From the NCBI GenBank assembly GCA_947090765.1, contig OX352322.1, positions 5,191,501-5,255,500 of the forward strand: a stretch of DNA of 64,000 bases, written 5' to 3'. Shown here in pieces: positions 40,138 to 49,897 of the stretch. The notes beneath the pieces were generated by a model that saw only the letters and a list, made by a program, of their open reading frames with translations, searched no databases and was not told where the DNA came from. Made by a program: the position numbers and the translations under genes. The DNA comes from Pseudomonas sp. MM223. Lineage in GTDB: Bacteria > Pseudomonadota > Gammaproteobacteria > Pseudomonadales > Pseudomonadaceae. Numbering within the stretch: the first letter of the stretch is position 1; each line of letters begins with the position of its first letter.

Positions 40138-41259
40138 TTAGCCCAGGTGGTCCTGAATGGCGCTCAGCACGCGGCGGGCGACATCGGCCGGAGCCACGGT
40201 GTTGATGTTTTTCTCGACCGTGACCTGCACGCTCTCACCCACCTTGCTCAGGCGAACCTGATAGCGCTCGGCACGGGCTTCACGCTCTTCCTTGGTTGGC
40301 TCGCTGCCGAACATACGGCTGAAGAAGCCAGGCTGGTTTTGCTTGTCGTCAGGCTTTTCCGACAGGTTGATGTAGTACAGGCCCAGGCTGCGGTTGATGT
40401 CTTCGACACGCCACTCGCCACCCTGCTCCAGTGCACGGCCTACGCCAGACCAGGCGCGATCCAGGTCGGAGCCCAGGTACAGCACCGGGTTGCCGCTGCC
40501 GTCTTCGCTGAGGCTTACACGGCTTGGCGCGTCGAAATCGCGCGCAGCCAGCAGAGACACCGAACCGCCCTTCTCGGCGCTGCGGTTCATGCTGGCAAGC
40601 ATTTCGTCGACCAGCAAGGCATCGGCGCCGGTATTGCTGGACGTGGACGGGAAAGCAGGCTCGGCAGTGCTGCCGGCCGGGCGCTCGACGCTGACCACGT
40701 ACACCTCGGAGGTGTTGCGCTGCACGCCAGGCTCCATGCGCACACGCACGCGCACTTCGCTGTCACCGCTGCTGGCGGTGCTGGCCAGGCGCTGGCCAAG
40801 CGATGCCGACAGCTCGTCGAAACGCTGCCAGGTGGTGTTGAATTCACCAGTCTGCGGGCGCTCTTCAGCAATGCGGAAGCCGTTGTCCTCGAAGAACTGG
40901 CGGGCAACTGGCCACACCTCGGCAGGCGAATGCTGGGCCAGTACCCAACGGCTGCTGCCGCTGCGTTGCAGGCTGTAGTCGGTGACCTGTGCGGCGCCAC
41001 CCGTCAGCGGTTGCGGGCGCGGCACTTCGAACTCGCCCTTGGCGTTATCGTCGGCGACGTTACGCGGGATGGGCAGCAACGGGTCAAGGCGCTTGACGTT
41101 GCTGGCGTCCTGCGGCAGCTGCATCGGCGCAGTCGGGTGCGCCTGCAGATAGTCACTGCCGCGGTCGCGGAAATAGCCATCCTCGCCCCACAGCCAGCCA
41201 CACCCACTGGTGCTGGAGATAATCAGGGCAAGGGCGGAAAGACCAGCCAGTCGCTTCAT
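40138..41259 (-). CDS. bamC: Outer membrane assembly lipoprotein BamC
   Basis: 373 residues. Lipoprotein signal with STSGC lipobox (Cys about 20). An unstructured N-terminal segment (YLQAHPTAPMQLP) and two helix-grip-like domains follow, as in NlpB/BamC. Part of the BAM complex that inserts beta-barrel proteins. It directly follows dapA, as in many gamma-proteobacteria. Confidence 0.9.
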   Translation of the reverse strand: MKRLAGLSALALIISSTSGCGWLWGEDGYFRDRGSDYLQAHPTAPMQLPQDASNVKRLDPLLPIPRNVADDNAKGEFEVPRPQPLTGGAAQVTDYSLQRSGSSRWVLAQHSPAEVWPVARQFFEDNGFRIAEERPQTGEFNTTWQRFDELSASLGQRLASTASSGDSEVRVRVRMEPGVQRNTSEVYVVSVERPAGSTAEPAFPSTSSNTGADALLVDEMLASMNRSAEKGGSVSLLAARDFDAPSRVSLSEDGSGNPVLYLGSDLDRAWSGVGRALEQGGEWRVEDINRSLGLYYINLSEKPDDKQNQPGFFSRMFGSEPTKEEREARAERYQVRLSKVGESVQVTVEKNINTVAPADVARRVLSAIQDHLG

Positions 41260-41274
41260 GCGGTGTACTTCCTC

Positions 41275-42162
41275 TTAAACCAGTACGCCGGACTGGCGCA
41301 AGGCAGTACGGACTTTTTCGTGGCAGCCTTCGCTCAGCCAGGTCAGTGGCAGGCGAATACCTTTTTGCATCAGGCCCATTTCGACGAGCGCCCACTTCAC
41401 CGGGATCGGGTTGGCTTCGCAGAACAGGTCTTTGTGCAGCGGCATGAGTTTTTCGTTGATTGCGCGGGCCTTCTCGGCATTGCCCTCAAGGGCGGCCTCG
41501 CACAGATCGGCCATTTCGCGCGGGGCGACGTTGGCGGTAACAGAAATGTTGCCCTTGCCGCCCATCAGGATCAGCTCGACGGCAGTCGGGTCGTCGCCGG
41601 ACAGGACGATGAAGTCCTTGCTGACACCATCGAGGATGGCCTTCGCGCGGACCAGGTCGCCGGTGGCTTCCTTGATGCCGATGATGTTCGGCACGGTCGA
41701 CAGGCGGATCACGGTCTCGGCCTGCATGTCGCAGGAGGTGCGGCCGGGTACGTTGTAGAGGATCTGCGGAATGTCGACGGCTTCGGCAATGTGCTTGAAG
41801 TGCTGGTACAGGCCTTCTTGCGTCGGCTTGTTGTAGTACGGCACTACCAGCAGGCAGGCGTCGGCACCGGCGCTCTTGGCGTTCTGGGTCAGGTGCACGG
41901 CTTCGGCAGTGGAGTTGGCACCGGTGCCAGCGATGACCGGTACGCTGCGGCTGCTGCGCTTGACGCGCTCGACCACGTGCTTGATGACCAGGATGTGTTC
42001 TTCGACATCCAGCGTGGCGGACTCACCGGTGGTGCCGACAGCGACGATCGCATGGGTGCCGTTTTCCAGGTGGAAGTCTACAAGTTTGTCGAGGCTGCCC
42101 CAGTCAACACGCCCTTGTGCATCCATGGGTGTGACCAATGCCACCATACTGCCCGCAATCAT
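41275..42162 (-). CDS. dapA: 4-hydroxy-tetrahydrodipicolinate synthase
   Basis: 295 residues from the ATG at 42162 (AGGAG upstream); the longer frame lacks support. First step of lysine/diaminopimelate synthesis, condensing pyruvate and aspartate semialdehyde. Motifs: [22 protein letters not shown] near residue 43-51, the Tyr in [11 protein letters not shown] and Schiff-base Lys in GIKEATGD. Followed by bamC and divergent from gcvR. Confidence 0.95.
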   Translation of the reverse strand: MIAGSMVALVTPMDAQGRVDWGSLDKLVDFHLENGTHAIVAVGTTGESATLDVEEHILVIKHVVERVKRSSRSVPVIAGTGANSTAEAVHLTQNAKSAGADACLLVVPYYNKPTQEGLYQHFKHIAEAVDIPQILYNVPGRTSCDMQAETVIRLSTVPNIIGIKEATGDLVRAKAILDGVSKDFIVLSGDDPTAVELILMGGKGNISVTANVAPREMADLCEAALEGNAEKARAINEKLMPLHKDLFCEANPIPVKWALVEMGLMQKGIRLPLTWLSEGCHEKVRTALRQSGVLV

Positions 42163-42421
42163 GTAACTGCTCCTGCCGGAAAAAGAGAGCGGTAATGGTA
42201 CTGGGGGCATCGACCTTGCACAAGCGAAGCAGGCGGGCGGAGCATTCCCCTCGGCGCCTTATTTCGCTACCCTTGACCCTTTGATCGGTGCAGCGCGGCC
42301 CGCCGGGCCGTCGACCTTGCTCCCCGCCAGCGTCCAAGACCTCGCATGCGAGCCCCGGGCCCTGCCGACAGGAGGCTTTTGACTGTCCTGCACCGACCGC
42401 TCATCGCTTTAGGAATGCTGC

Positions 42422-42985
42422 ATGTCCACCCCCACCACTGTCCGCGAACAATTCCTTGTCATCAGTGCCCTGGGCCCGAACCCCATGGAACTGGCAAACG
42501 TCCTCAGCCGCGCTGCCTTCGAAAACCGCTGCGCGGTGGTCACCTCGCGCCTGAGCCGCCATGGCGAGACCAGCGCCCTGGTGCTGCAGGTGGGCGGCAG
42601 CTGGGACGCCCTGGCACGCCTGGAGTCCACCCTGCCAGGCCTGGGCAAGAAGCACGGCCTGACCCTGGACGTGGTGCGCAGCGCCGACCAGGAGGTGCGC
42701 CCGCAGGCCCTGCCCTACGTGGCTTATGTAAGCGCCGCCTACCGCCCAGACATCATCAACGAACTGTGCCAGTTCTTCCTCGATCACCGTGTCGAGCTGG
42801 AAGCCATGACCTGCGACACCTACCTGGCGCCGCAGACCGGCAGCAGCATGCTCAACGCCCAGTTCACCGTGATCCTGCCGGCCGGCACCCAGATCAGCTG
42901 GCTGCGTGACCAGTTCCTGGACTTTGCCGACGCCCTGAACCTCGATGCGCTGATCGAGCCATGGCGTCCACAGAACCCAATGTAA
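42422..42985 (+). CDS. gcvR: Glycine cleavage system repressor GcvR
   Basis: 187 residues with two ACT-like domains (EQFLVISALGPNPMELANVL near residue 9-28; PYVAYVSAAYRPDIINELC near 97-115). It binds glycine and acts on GcvA. Divergent from dapA and 11 nt before bcp, the same order as in E. coli. The 259 bp between dapA and gcvR hold the divergent promoters; a GC-rich segment with no gene. Confidence 0.9.
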   Translation: MSTPTTVREQFLVISALGPNPMELANVLSRAAFENRCAVVTSRLSRHGETSALVLQVGGSWDALARLESTLPGLGKKHGLTLDVVRSADQEVRPQALPYVAYVSAAYRPDIINELCQFFLDHRVELEAMTCDTYLAPQTGSSMLNAQFTVILPAGTQISWLRDQFLDFADALNLDALIEPWRPQNPM

Positions 42986-42996
42986 GGAAACCGACC

Positions 42997-43470
42997 ATGG
43001 CTGTAGCACTCGACCAACCCGTCGCCGACTTCCAGGCCCAGGCCACCAGCGGGCAAACCGTCAGCCTGGCCGGGCTCAAGGGCCAGCAAGTGGTGGTGTA
43101 CTTCTACCCGAAGGACAGCACGCCGGGCTGCACCACCGAAGGCCAGGGGTTCCGCGACCAGCATGACGCCTTTGCCGCAGCCAACACCGTGGTGTTCGGG
43201 GTATCGCGCGATGGCATCAAGTCGCACGAGAACTTCAAGGCCAAGCAAGGCTTCCCGTTCGAGCTGATCAGCGACAAGGACGAGGCCCTGTGCCAGCTGT
43301 TCGACGTGATCAAGCTGAAGAAGCTGTATGGCAAGGAATACATGGGCGTTGACCGCAGCACCTTCCTGATCGACAAGGACGGTGTGCTGCGCCAGGAATG
43401 GCGTGGGGTGAAAGTGCCGGGGCATGTTGATGCCGTTTTGGAAGCAGCCCAGGGCCTGAACAAGGCTTGA
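42997..43470 (+). CDS. bcp: Thioredoxin-dependent peroxiredoxin Bcp
   Basis: 157 residues from the ATG at 42997 (AAGGA upstream). Peroxidatic Cys lies in DSTPGCTTEGQGF, about residue 46; the second cysteine found five residues later in E. coli Bcp is not present, so it is likely a one-cysteine form or uses another partner. Removes hydroperoxides. Follows gcvR closely. Confidence 0.92.
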   Translation: MAVALDQPVADFQAQATSGQTVSLAGLKGQQVVVYFYPKDSTPGCTTEGQGFRDQHDAFAAANTVVFGVSRDGIKSHENFKAKQGFPFELISDKDEALCQLFDVIKLKKLYGKEYMGVDRSTFLIDKDGVLRQEWRGVKVPGHVDAVLEAAQGLNKA

Positions 43471-43476
43471 GATTTA

Positions 43477-43582
43477 TGGGGGCGCTTTGCACCCCTTTCG
43501 CGGCACAAGGCCGCTCCTACAAGGGAAACGCGATCCCCTGTAGGAGCGGCCTTGTGCCGCGAATGGGCCGCAAAGCGGCCCC
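43477..43582. repeat. REP-type inverted pair between bcp and PerM gene
   Basis: GGCACAAGGCCGCTCCTAC and its inverse face each other around a 17-base spacer, flanked by GGGCGCTTTGC and GGGCCGCAAAGC boxes. The two converging genes end on both sides, so it may act as a two-way terminator. Confidence 0.8.
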
Positions 43583-43589
43583 AGTTGCA

Positions 43590-44660
43590 TCAAAGCAGCG
43601 GCGAAACGCTAGGCTCCTGCCGCGGCCAGGCATCCAGCACGGCCTTGATCAGCGTCGCCAGCGGGATGGCGAAGAAGATCCCCCAGAACCCCCACAACCC
43701 GCCAAACAGCAATACCGCGCAAATGATCGCCACCGGGTGCAGGCTCACGGCCTCGGAGAACAGCAGCGGTACCAGCACGTTGCCATCCAGCGCCTGGATG
43801 ATTGCATACACCGTCATCAGGTAGATGAACTGGTCGCCCCAGCCCCACTGGAACAGCGCAATCAGCGTCACCGGCACCGTCACCACTACCGCGCCCACAT
43901 AGGGCACCACCACCGACAGCCCCACCAGTAGCGCCAGCAGCGCGGCGTAGTTGAGCCCCAGGCTGATGAAGGCGATATAGGTCGCAATGCCACAGATCAG
44001 GATTTCGATGCCCTTGCCGCGAATGTAGTTGGCGATCTGCCGGTTCATCTCGCTGCCTACGCGGTTCAGCAAGGCACGCTGGCTGGGCAAGTAGCCGCTG
44101 ACCCAACGGCCGATCAGTTCGCGGTCCTTGAGGAAGAAGAACACCAGAATCGGCACCAGCACCAGGTAGATCATGGCATTGACCAGCAACGGCAGGCTCG
44201 ACAGCGAAAAGGTCAACGCCCACTGGCCAAACTTGCCGATTTCCCCGCGCACCGACTCGATGGCGTGCAGTACCTGCTCGTCCGAGACCAGGTGCGGGTA
44301 GCGCTCGGGCAACAGCAACAGCAAAGACTGCCACTTGCCGAGCATGCCCGGCAGCTCATTGAACAGGGTAATCAGCTGGTGCCATAACAGCGGTACCAGC
44401 ACCAGCATGAACACCGCGAGCGCGCCCATGAACAGGGCAAAGACCAGCATCACCGCCAACCGGGTAGGTACCCGCAGCCGCTCCAGGGCGTTGACCAACC
44501 CCTGCATCAGGAACGCCAGCACCATGCCCGCCAGCACTGGCGCGAGCATGCCGCCCAGGGTGAGCACTGCGGTAAAAGCCAGGAACAACAGGACCGCCAA
44601 CACCACTGCCTCTTCATCGGAGAAGTAGCGCTGCATCCAGTCGCGAAGCACTTTGAACAT
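43590..44660 (-). CDS. PerM / AI-2E family membrane protein
   Basis: 356 residues with about eight hydrophobic segments; a helix pair at the start (VVLAVLLFLAFTAVLTLGGML) and the family motif GLNYAALLALLVGLSVVVPYVGA near residue 235-258. AI-2E/PerM family members are transport proteins of unclear substrate. Followed at a distance by a TusA-like gene on the same strand. Confidence 0.85.
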   Translation of the reverse strand: MFKVLRDWMQRYFSDEEAVVLAVLLFLAFTAVLTLGGMLAPVLAGMVLAFLMQGLVNALERLRVPTRLAVMLVFALFMGALAVFMLVLVPLLWHQLITLFNELPGMLGKWQSLLLLLPERYPHLVSDEQVLHAIESVRGEIGKFGQWALTFSLSSLPLLVNAMIYLVLVPILVFFFLKDRELIGRWVSGYLPSQRALLNRVGSEMNRQIANYIRGKGIEILICGIATYIAFISLGLNYAALLALLVGLSVVVPYVGAVVVTVPVTLIALFQWGWGDQFIYLMTVYAIIQALDGNVLVPLLFSEAVSLHPVAIICAVLLFGGLWGFWGIFFAIPLATLIKAVLDAWPRQEPSVSPLL

Positions 44661-44680
44661 TGACGATCCTTGGAAAAGAC

Positions 44681-44920
44681 TCAGGCCTTGCGCAGCCAGT
44701 AGGTATAGGTACCGGCCTCAGCCGTTTCCTGCAGCAGGGTATGACCGGCCAGTTTGGCGAAAGTGCGGAAGTCGCGCTGGGAACCGGCGTCAGTGGCAAT
44801 CACCTTCAGCACCGCTCCACTGGCCAGGCGATTGAGCTCCATCTTGGCCTTGAGCAGCGGCAAAGGGCAATTCAGCCCGCTGGCGTCCAGTTCGGCGTCG
44901 CAGGTCAGGGTGTCACTCAT
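44681..44920 (-). CDS. TusA/SirA-like sulfur carrier family protein
   Basis: 79 residues from the ATG at 44920. The CPxP motif stands in GLNCPLPLLKAK, preceded by LDAS, as in TusA where this Cys carries the sulfur. Beta-alpha-beta-alpha fold length fits. Which sulfur transfer route it serves is not shown by the sequence. Confidence 0.85.
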   Translation of the reverse strand: MSDTLTCDAELDASGLNCPLPLLKAKMELNRLASGAVLKVIATDAGSQRDFRTFAKLAGHTLLQETAEAGTYTYWLRKA

Positions 44921-45041
44921 CGCGGGGTCTCCAAAGGCATTGCCGGGCTGCTTCTTGATGGGGCCGGGTAGGATAGCGCCACTGGTCGCCAACGTGTGAG
45001 CCCGCTACAGTAGGTATCTTTGACCGACGCGAGCTTCATGC

Positions 45042-46478
45042 ATGAATCTACTGCGCCCTTCCCTGCTGACGCTGGCCTGCCTGATGGCCCTTCCCGGCCA
45101 TGCTGACGACCTGCCATCACTGGGTGACGCCAGTTCTGCGATCGTTTCGCCGCAACAGGAGCACCAGTTGGGCCGTGCCTGGCTGAGCCTGCTGCGTGGC
45201 CAGGTCAACCAGTTGAACGATCCGCAGCTCAAGGACTACGTCGAAACCACCGTATACCGCCTGGCCGAAACCAGCCAGTTGCAGGACCGGCGCCTGGAAT
45301 TCATCCTGATCGACAGCCGTGAACTCAACGCCTTTGCTGCCCCCGGCGGTATCGTCGGGGTCAACGGCGGCCTGTTCCTCAATGCCCGTACCGAAGGCGA
45401 GTACGCTTCGGTGCTGGCACACGAACTGGCGCACTTGTCGCAACGCCACTTCGCCCGCGGCGTCGAAGCCCAGCAGCGCATGCAACTGCCGATGATGGCG
45501 GCGTTGCTCGCAGGTATCGTGCTGGCTGCCGGTGGCGCCGGCGATGCGGGTATCGGCATGATTGCCGGCACCCAGGCCGCGGCAATCCAGGAACAGCGGC
45601 GCTTCTCGCGGCAGAACGAACAGGAAGCTGACCGCATCGGCATCCAGAACCTGGAAAAGGCCGGTTACGACCCGCGCAACATGCCCACCATGTTCGAACG
45701 CCTGGCGCAGCAGTACCGCTACGGCGCCAAGCCGCCGGAGTTTCTGCTGACTCACCCGGTGACCGAATCGCGTATCGCCGACACCCGCAACCGCGCCGAA
45801 CAGGCGCCCAAGGGCGGTGTCGAGGACAGCCAGCGCTACCAGCTGATTCGCGCGCGCGTGGCCCTTACCTATGAAGAAACCCCAGGCCTGGCAGCCAAAC
45901 GCTTCCGCACCCAGCTCGACGAAGACCCGAAACTTGACGCTGCACGCTATGGCTTGGCGCTGGCGCAGATCAAGGGCGGTCAGCTGAACGAAGCGCGCGA
46001 AAACCTGAAGCCGTTGCTGGCCAAGGCCCCCAACGACATTACCTACAACCTGGCGCAAATCGACCTGGACATCACCAACAACCGCCTGGCCGACGCGCAG
46101 CAGCGGGCCGAGCGGATGCAGGGGCTGTACCCGGGCAACTACCCGCTGAAACAGGTGCGTGCCGACTTGCTGGTGAAGCAGAACAAGCCTGCCGAGGCAG
46201 AGAAGGTACTGAACGATTTGATCAAGAGCCGGCCGGATGACCCGGACGTGTGGTACGACATGGCTGAAGTGCGGGGTTTGTCGGGCAATACCATCGGCTT
46301 GCACCGGGCGCGAGCCGAGTTCTTCACCTTGGTGGGGGACTTTGACCAGGCGATCCAGCAGCTGGACTACGCCAAGCGCCGGGCGGGCGGTAACTTCCCG
46401 CTGGCGTCGCAGATTGACCAGCGCCAGCGCGAGATCCTGGAGCAGCAGCGCATGGTTCGGGAGATGATGGGCCGTTGA
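45042..46478 (+). CDS. bepA: Periplasmic M48 metalloprotease, BepA-like
   Basis: 478 residues. Signal peptide (LLTLACLMALPGHA), then an M48 protease domain with HELAHLSQRH (HExxH) and the third ligand in EQEADRIG. The C-terminal half has TPR-like repeats. BepA checks outer-membrane protein assembly with BAM and LptD. A small gap and divergent orientation from the tusA-like gene. Confidence 0.9.
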   Translation: MNLLRPSLLTLACLMALPGHADDLPSLGDASSAIVSPQQEHQLGRAWLSLLRGQVNQLNDPQLKDYVETTVYRLAETSQLQDRRLEFILIDSRELNAFAAPGGIVGVNGGLFLNARTEGEYASVLAHELAHLSQRHFARGVEAQQRMQLPMMAALLAGIVLAAGGAGDAGIGMIAGTQAAAIQEQRRFSRQNEQEADRIGIQNLEKAGYDPRNMPTMFERLAQQYRYGAKPPEFLLTHPVTESRIADTRNRAEQAPKGGVEDSQRYQLIRARVALTYEETPGLAAKRFRTQLDEDPKLDAARYGLALAQIKGGQLNEARENLKPLLAKAPNDITYNLAQIDLDITNNRLADAQQRAERMQGLYPGNYPLKQVRADLLVKQNKPAEAEKVLNDLIKSRPDDPDVWYDMAEVRGLSGNTIGLHRARAEFFTLVGDFDQAIQQLDYAKRRAGGNFPLASQIDQRQREILEQQRMVREMMGR

Positions 46479-46484
46479 GTTTTT

Positions 46485-46591
46485 CGGGAGCGCTTTGCGC
46501 TCCATTCTCAGCACAAGGCTGCTCCTACATGAGATCGCATTCCCCTGTAGGAGCAGCCTTGTGCTGCGAATGGGCCGCAAAGCGGCCCCAG
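46485..46591. repeat. REP-type inverted pair between bepA and nadA
   Basis: Same structure as the pair at 43477-43582 but with matching changes in both arms (GCACAAGGCTGCTCC and the inverse GGAGCAGCCTTGTGC). The change in one arm is balanced in the other. Confidence 0.8.
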
Positions 46592-46596
46592 CAATA

Positions 46597-47655
46597 TCAG
46601 GCGTTACCGGACAGCTTCAGGCGTGCCGCCTGGGTAAAGTCCAGCATGCGGTTCAGCGGTTTGATCGCCTTGGGCACCAGCGCCGGGTCAACGAAAATTT
46701 CATCGCCCCCTTTGCGCAGGCAATCCAGCACCCGCTCCAGGGTGTTCATCGCCATCCACGGGCAGTGCGCACAGCTGCGGCATGCCGCGCCGTTACCGGC
46801 GGTAGGGGCTTCGACAAATTCCTTGTCCGGGCAAAGCTGCTGCATCTTGTAGAAGATGCCGCGGTCGGTGGCAACGATGAAAGTCTTGTTCGGCAGGGTC
46901 TGGGCTGCCTTGATCAACTGGCTGGTGGAACCCACCGCGTCGGCCAGTTCGATCACCGCTTCCGGCGACTCGGGGTGCACCAGGATCGCTGCGTCCGGGT
47001 ACAGCGCCTTCATGTCGGCCAGTTGGCGCGACTTGAACTCTTCGTGAACGATGCAGGCACCGTCCCACAGCAGCATGTCGGCACCGGTTTGCTTCTGGAT
47101 GTAACGGCCCAGGTGCTGGTCCGGGCCCCAGATGATGGTTTCGCCGTTGTCCATCAGGCTTTCGACGATTTCCAGCGCACAGCTTGAAGTTACCACCCAG
47201 TCGGCACGGGCCTTCACGGCAGCGGAAGTGTTGGCGTACACCACCACGGTGCGCTCAGGGTGCTTGTCGCAGAAGGCGGAGAAGTCTTCCACCGGGCAGC
47301 CCAGGTCGAGCGAGCAGGTGGCCTCCAGGGTCGGCATCAGCACGCGCTTTTCCGGGGTGAGAATTTTTGCGGTCTCACCCATGAAGCGCACACCAGCCAC
47401 GATCACTGTTTCGGCCGGGTGGTTCTTGCCGAAGCGGGCCATTTCCAGCGAGTCGGACACGCAGCCGCCAGTTTCTTCAGCCAGGGCCTGGATGACCGGG
47501 TCGCAGTAATAGTGGGCAACCAGCACGGCGTTCTGGGCCTTGAGCTCGGCAGCGATGGCCGCACGGTATTCGGCCTCCTGCTCGGCTGTCAGCGGGTTGG
47601 GCTGCTTGGCGTCGAGGTGAGCCTGAACCAACAGGCGTTCGGAAATCTGGGTCAT
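46597..47655 (-). CDS. nadA: Quinolinate synthase A
   Basis: 352 residues. An iron-sulfur enzyme making quinolinate from iminoaspartate and DHAP in NAD synthesis. Conserved cysteines are seen in [22 protein letters not shown] and the [13 protein letters not shown] region that binds the 4Fe-4S cluster; VAHYYCDP and MGETAK motifs also present. Full length, no oddities. Confidence 0.96.
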   Translation of the reverse strand: MTQISERLLVQAHLDAKQPNPLTAEQEAEYRAAIAAELKAQNAVLVAHYYCDPVIQALAEETGGCVSDSLEMARFGKNHPAETVIVAGVRFMGETAKILTPEKRVLMPTLEATCSLDLGCPVEDFSAFCDKHPERTVVVYANTSAAVKARADWVVTSSCALEIVESLMDNGETIIWGPDQHLGRYIQKQTGADMLLWDGACIVHEEFKSRQLADMKALYPDAAILVHPESPEAVIELADAVGSTSQLIKAAQTLPNKTFIVATDRGIFYKMQQLCPDKEFVEAPTAGNGAACRSCAHCPWMAMNTLERVLDCLRKGGDEIFVDPALVPKAIKPLNRMLDFTQAARLKLSGNA

Positions 47656-47845
47656 GATCGCTGGACCTGCAGGCGCGTGTGCGCGTCAAATCGAGTGTAT
47701 CACCCGGCCCTGGCAGATCGGCTATGGGTGCCGGACGGCACGCAGGCCGCCACGACCCTCTGCGGGCGCGGATTATTATCGGAGGCCGAAGGCTACAGAC
47801 AATCCAGCGATTTCTAAAGTGGTTTTTGTGTTGGCTGTGCAGGCC

Positions 47846-47931
47846 CTATCGCCGGCAAGCCAGCTCCCACAGGGACTGCACAGATGCAGCAGGCTGTGGT
47901 GATCCTGTGGGAGCTGGCTTGCCGGCGATAG
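47846..47931. repeat. 27-bp perfect inverted repeat (second REP family)
   Basis: Arms at 47846-47872 and 47905-47931 are perfect inverses; each contains GCCGGCAAGCCAGCTCCCAC. Located just after the DUF945 gene stop. A different repeat family from the two other pairs. Confidence 0.85.
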
Positions 47932-47952
47932 AGCCAGTACAGGCAGAACCCG

Positions 47953-49461
47953 TCAACCCTGCGGCGACAGGGCTGCCAAGTGCGCAGCCATGAGCATGGC
48001 GAACGCTTCCACGGTCATTTTCTTACCGTTGAAATCAACCATGCCATCGGCATAGTGCAGGCTGCTCACCACATCGCTGCCCTCGACAGTGGCCAAGCCA
48101 CTTTGCAGCGCCATCATGCCGACCATCTCCCCCGCCTGGCTCGACTGCATGGCAATCGCCTGGGCGTCGGTCTGGCCATCCAGCAGCGCCTGCAAGGTCG
48201 CCAGGTCACCCATCATCGGCTTGGACAGCGACAGCTTGCCCTTCACCTCGGTGATCAGTTGCTTGCTCAACTGGTCCGGCGGCAAGTCGAAGCTGGCCGG
48301 GGCGGCGAAGTCCATCGACAGGTTGAAACGGCTCTCGCCATTGGCGGTCTTGAACGACAGGTTTTCTATCGCCACCTTGGGCTTGGCGGCCAGCAGCTGC
48401 CGCAGGTCCCCTTGGAAGCGGGCCTTCTCTGCGTCGTCCATCTGGATCTGCGGTACCGGCTGACCGGCTGCAGCGGCGGCCTCGAACTCCGGCAGGTGCG
48501 ACTGGTACCACTTCGACAACGCCTGCAATGCCGGTGCGTTGACCGAGGTGACACTTACCACCATCTGCGCCTTGCCCACCGCACGGCCATCCCAGGTGAT
48601 GTCACCGACTTTGTACTCCACGCGACCGCCCACGGTATCCGGGCCGTCCAGGGTTTGCAGGACATTCTGCTCCAGGCCCTTGATCAGCAGCACCTGCTGC
48701 TTCGGCCCGAGGGTAACCTTGGTTTCGGCCAGCGCCAGGTCAACGTTGCCCGCATAGATGGCGTCGTGCACGGTGGCCAGCAGGTTGCCGCCAACCTTCA
48801 GGCCGTTGAGTTCGAACGTGGCCGGCGGTTGGTCATCGCGCACAAGCTTCATCACGAAGCGGTCGGCCTGGCCGTGGAATTTCGAAGCCTTGCCTTCCTT
48901 GTCGCCACTGACCTCCAGCTGCATGCCCGAGAAGTCGAGGCTGCTGCCGTCCGCTTCGTCGAGCTTCACCGGCGCCAGCCGGACCTGGCTGACCACACTG
49001 CCACCGTAACCCAGGCTGGTCTGTGCGCTGACCGGGGCCTGCTCGCCTGCAGCGGCAAACCACGCTGCGGTGGCCTCGTCCTTCTGCAAGGTGCTGTTGC
49101 TGACCGCCAACACCGGCATCAGCTTCAACGCCCTGACCCGTGACCAGGGAAACGGGCCGTGCTCGATCTGGTCGGTCACACCCACGTCAAAACTCACCAC
49201 CTCGCCTTCACCCATGTTGATGTCGCGGGCCTTGAGCCGGTACTGGGCGGTACTGCTGAAGAAATGCTGCTCAAGCGACACCCGCTCGATGCTCATGCTG
49301 CCGCCGGTGGTCACCAGGGCCTTCTTGAGTTCGGCGTTGCTGCGGGCAACGGCGTTGTCCAGCTCGGCAGGCAGCTGCTTGCCGGTGTACCAGGCGCCAG
49401 CGGTGGTTGCGACGGCAATGGCGATCGCCAGGCCAGAAATGATGCCAACTGATTTCTTCAT
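47953..49461 (-). CDS. DUF945 (YdgA-like) protein
   Basis: 502 residues from the ATG at 49461. An N-terminal signal anchor (KKSVGIISGLAIAIAVATTAGAWY) is followed by a long periplasmic domain as in YdgA/DUF945 proteins; the region QHFFSSTAQYRLKARD near residue 60 is typical. Function of the family unknown; periplasmic location inferred. Confidence 0.8.
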   Translation of the reverse strand: MKKSVGIISGLAIAIAVATTAGAWYTGKQLPAELDNAVARSNAELKKALVTTGGSMSIERVSLEQHFFSSTAQYRLKARDINMGEGEVVSFDVGVTDQIEHGPFPWSRVRALKLMPVLAVSNSTLQKDEATAAWFAAAGEQAPVSAQTSLGYGGSVVSQVRLAPVKLDEADGSSLDFSGMQLEVSGDKEGKASKFHGQADRFVMKLVRDDQPPATFELNGLKVGGNLLATVHDAIYAGNVDLALAETKVTLGPKQQVLLIKGLEQNVLQTLDGPDTVGGRVEYKVGDITWDGRAVGKAQMVVSVTSVNAPALQALSKWYQSHLPEFEAAAAAGQPVPQIQMDDAEKARFQGDLRQLLAAKPKVAIENLSFKTANGESRFNLSMDFAAPASFDLPPDQLSKQLITEVKGKLSLSKPMMGDLATLQALLDGQTDAQAIAMQSSQAGEMVGMMALQSGLATVEGSDVVSSLHYADGMVDFNGKKMTVEAFAMLMAAHLAALSPQG

Positions 49462-49897
49462 GAATAGAACCGATTGTCCGTAAGGGCTTCTTGGGCGACA
49501 AAGGCCACGCAGGAAGCGAAGAGTACCACTGCGACAGAACACGATGGCCGGTCCGAACAGAGAAAACTCATTTTTCGGAAGCGTCTGACGCCCCTCAAGG
49601 TGGGGCACCATTCGTTAATTTTTACGAACATTCGAATTGATCAAAACCGCAAAAAACCGCGCAAAAACCGAACAAAAGCCCCTTTGAATCGATAAATATT
49701 TCAATTCAGTAACATCTTGTCATGTTTAACTTGACACCAACCTACCCATCGTTTTTTATTTTCACCACTTAGCGCGTCCCCCCCCGCGCCTTCCGCTGCT
49801 CCTACAAAAAAGGTGAACAACATGGAGCCCACCCGCTCGCCCTTGCCGCATGCGCAATACACCGTGCCCGCCGTTTACGCCCAGGAGCCATGCCAGC
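49462..49897. other. AT-rich intergenic region with phased A-tracts
   Basis: Between the DUF945 start and the permease start. A-runs at 49643-49646, 49651-49656, 49663-49667 and 49674-49677 are spaced about one helical turn, predicting bent DNA. An AT-rich stretch and a C8 run (49778-49785) follow. No gene seen; it must hold both promoters. Confidence 0.6.

Noticed and set aside
39949..42195. 748-codon plus-strand frame opposite bamC and dapA
   Set aside because: It is antisense to two well-recognised genes and its composition (His/Val/Gln rich) is typical of a reverse shadow.
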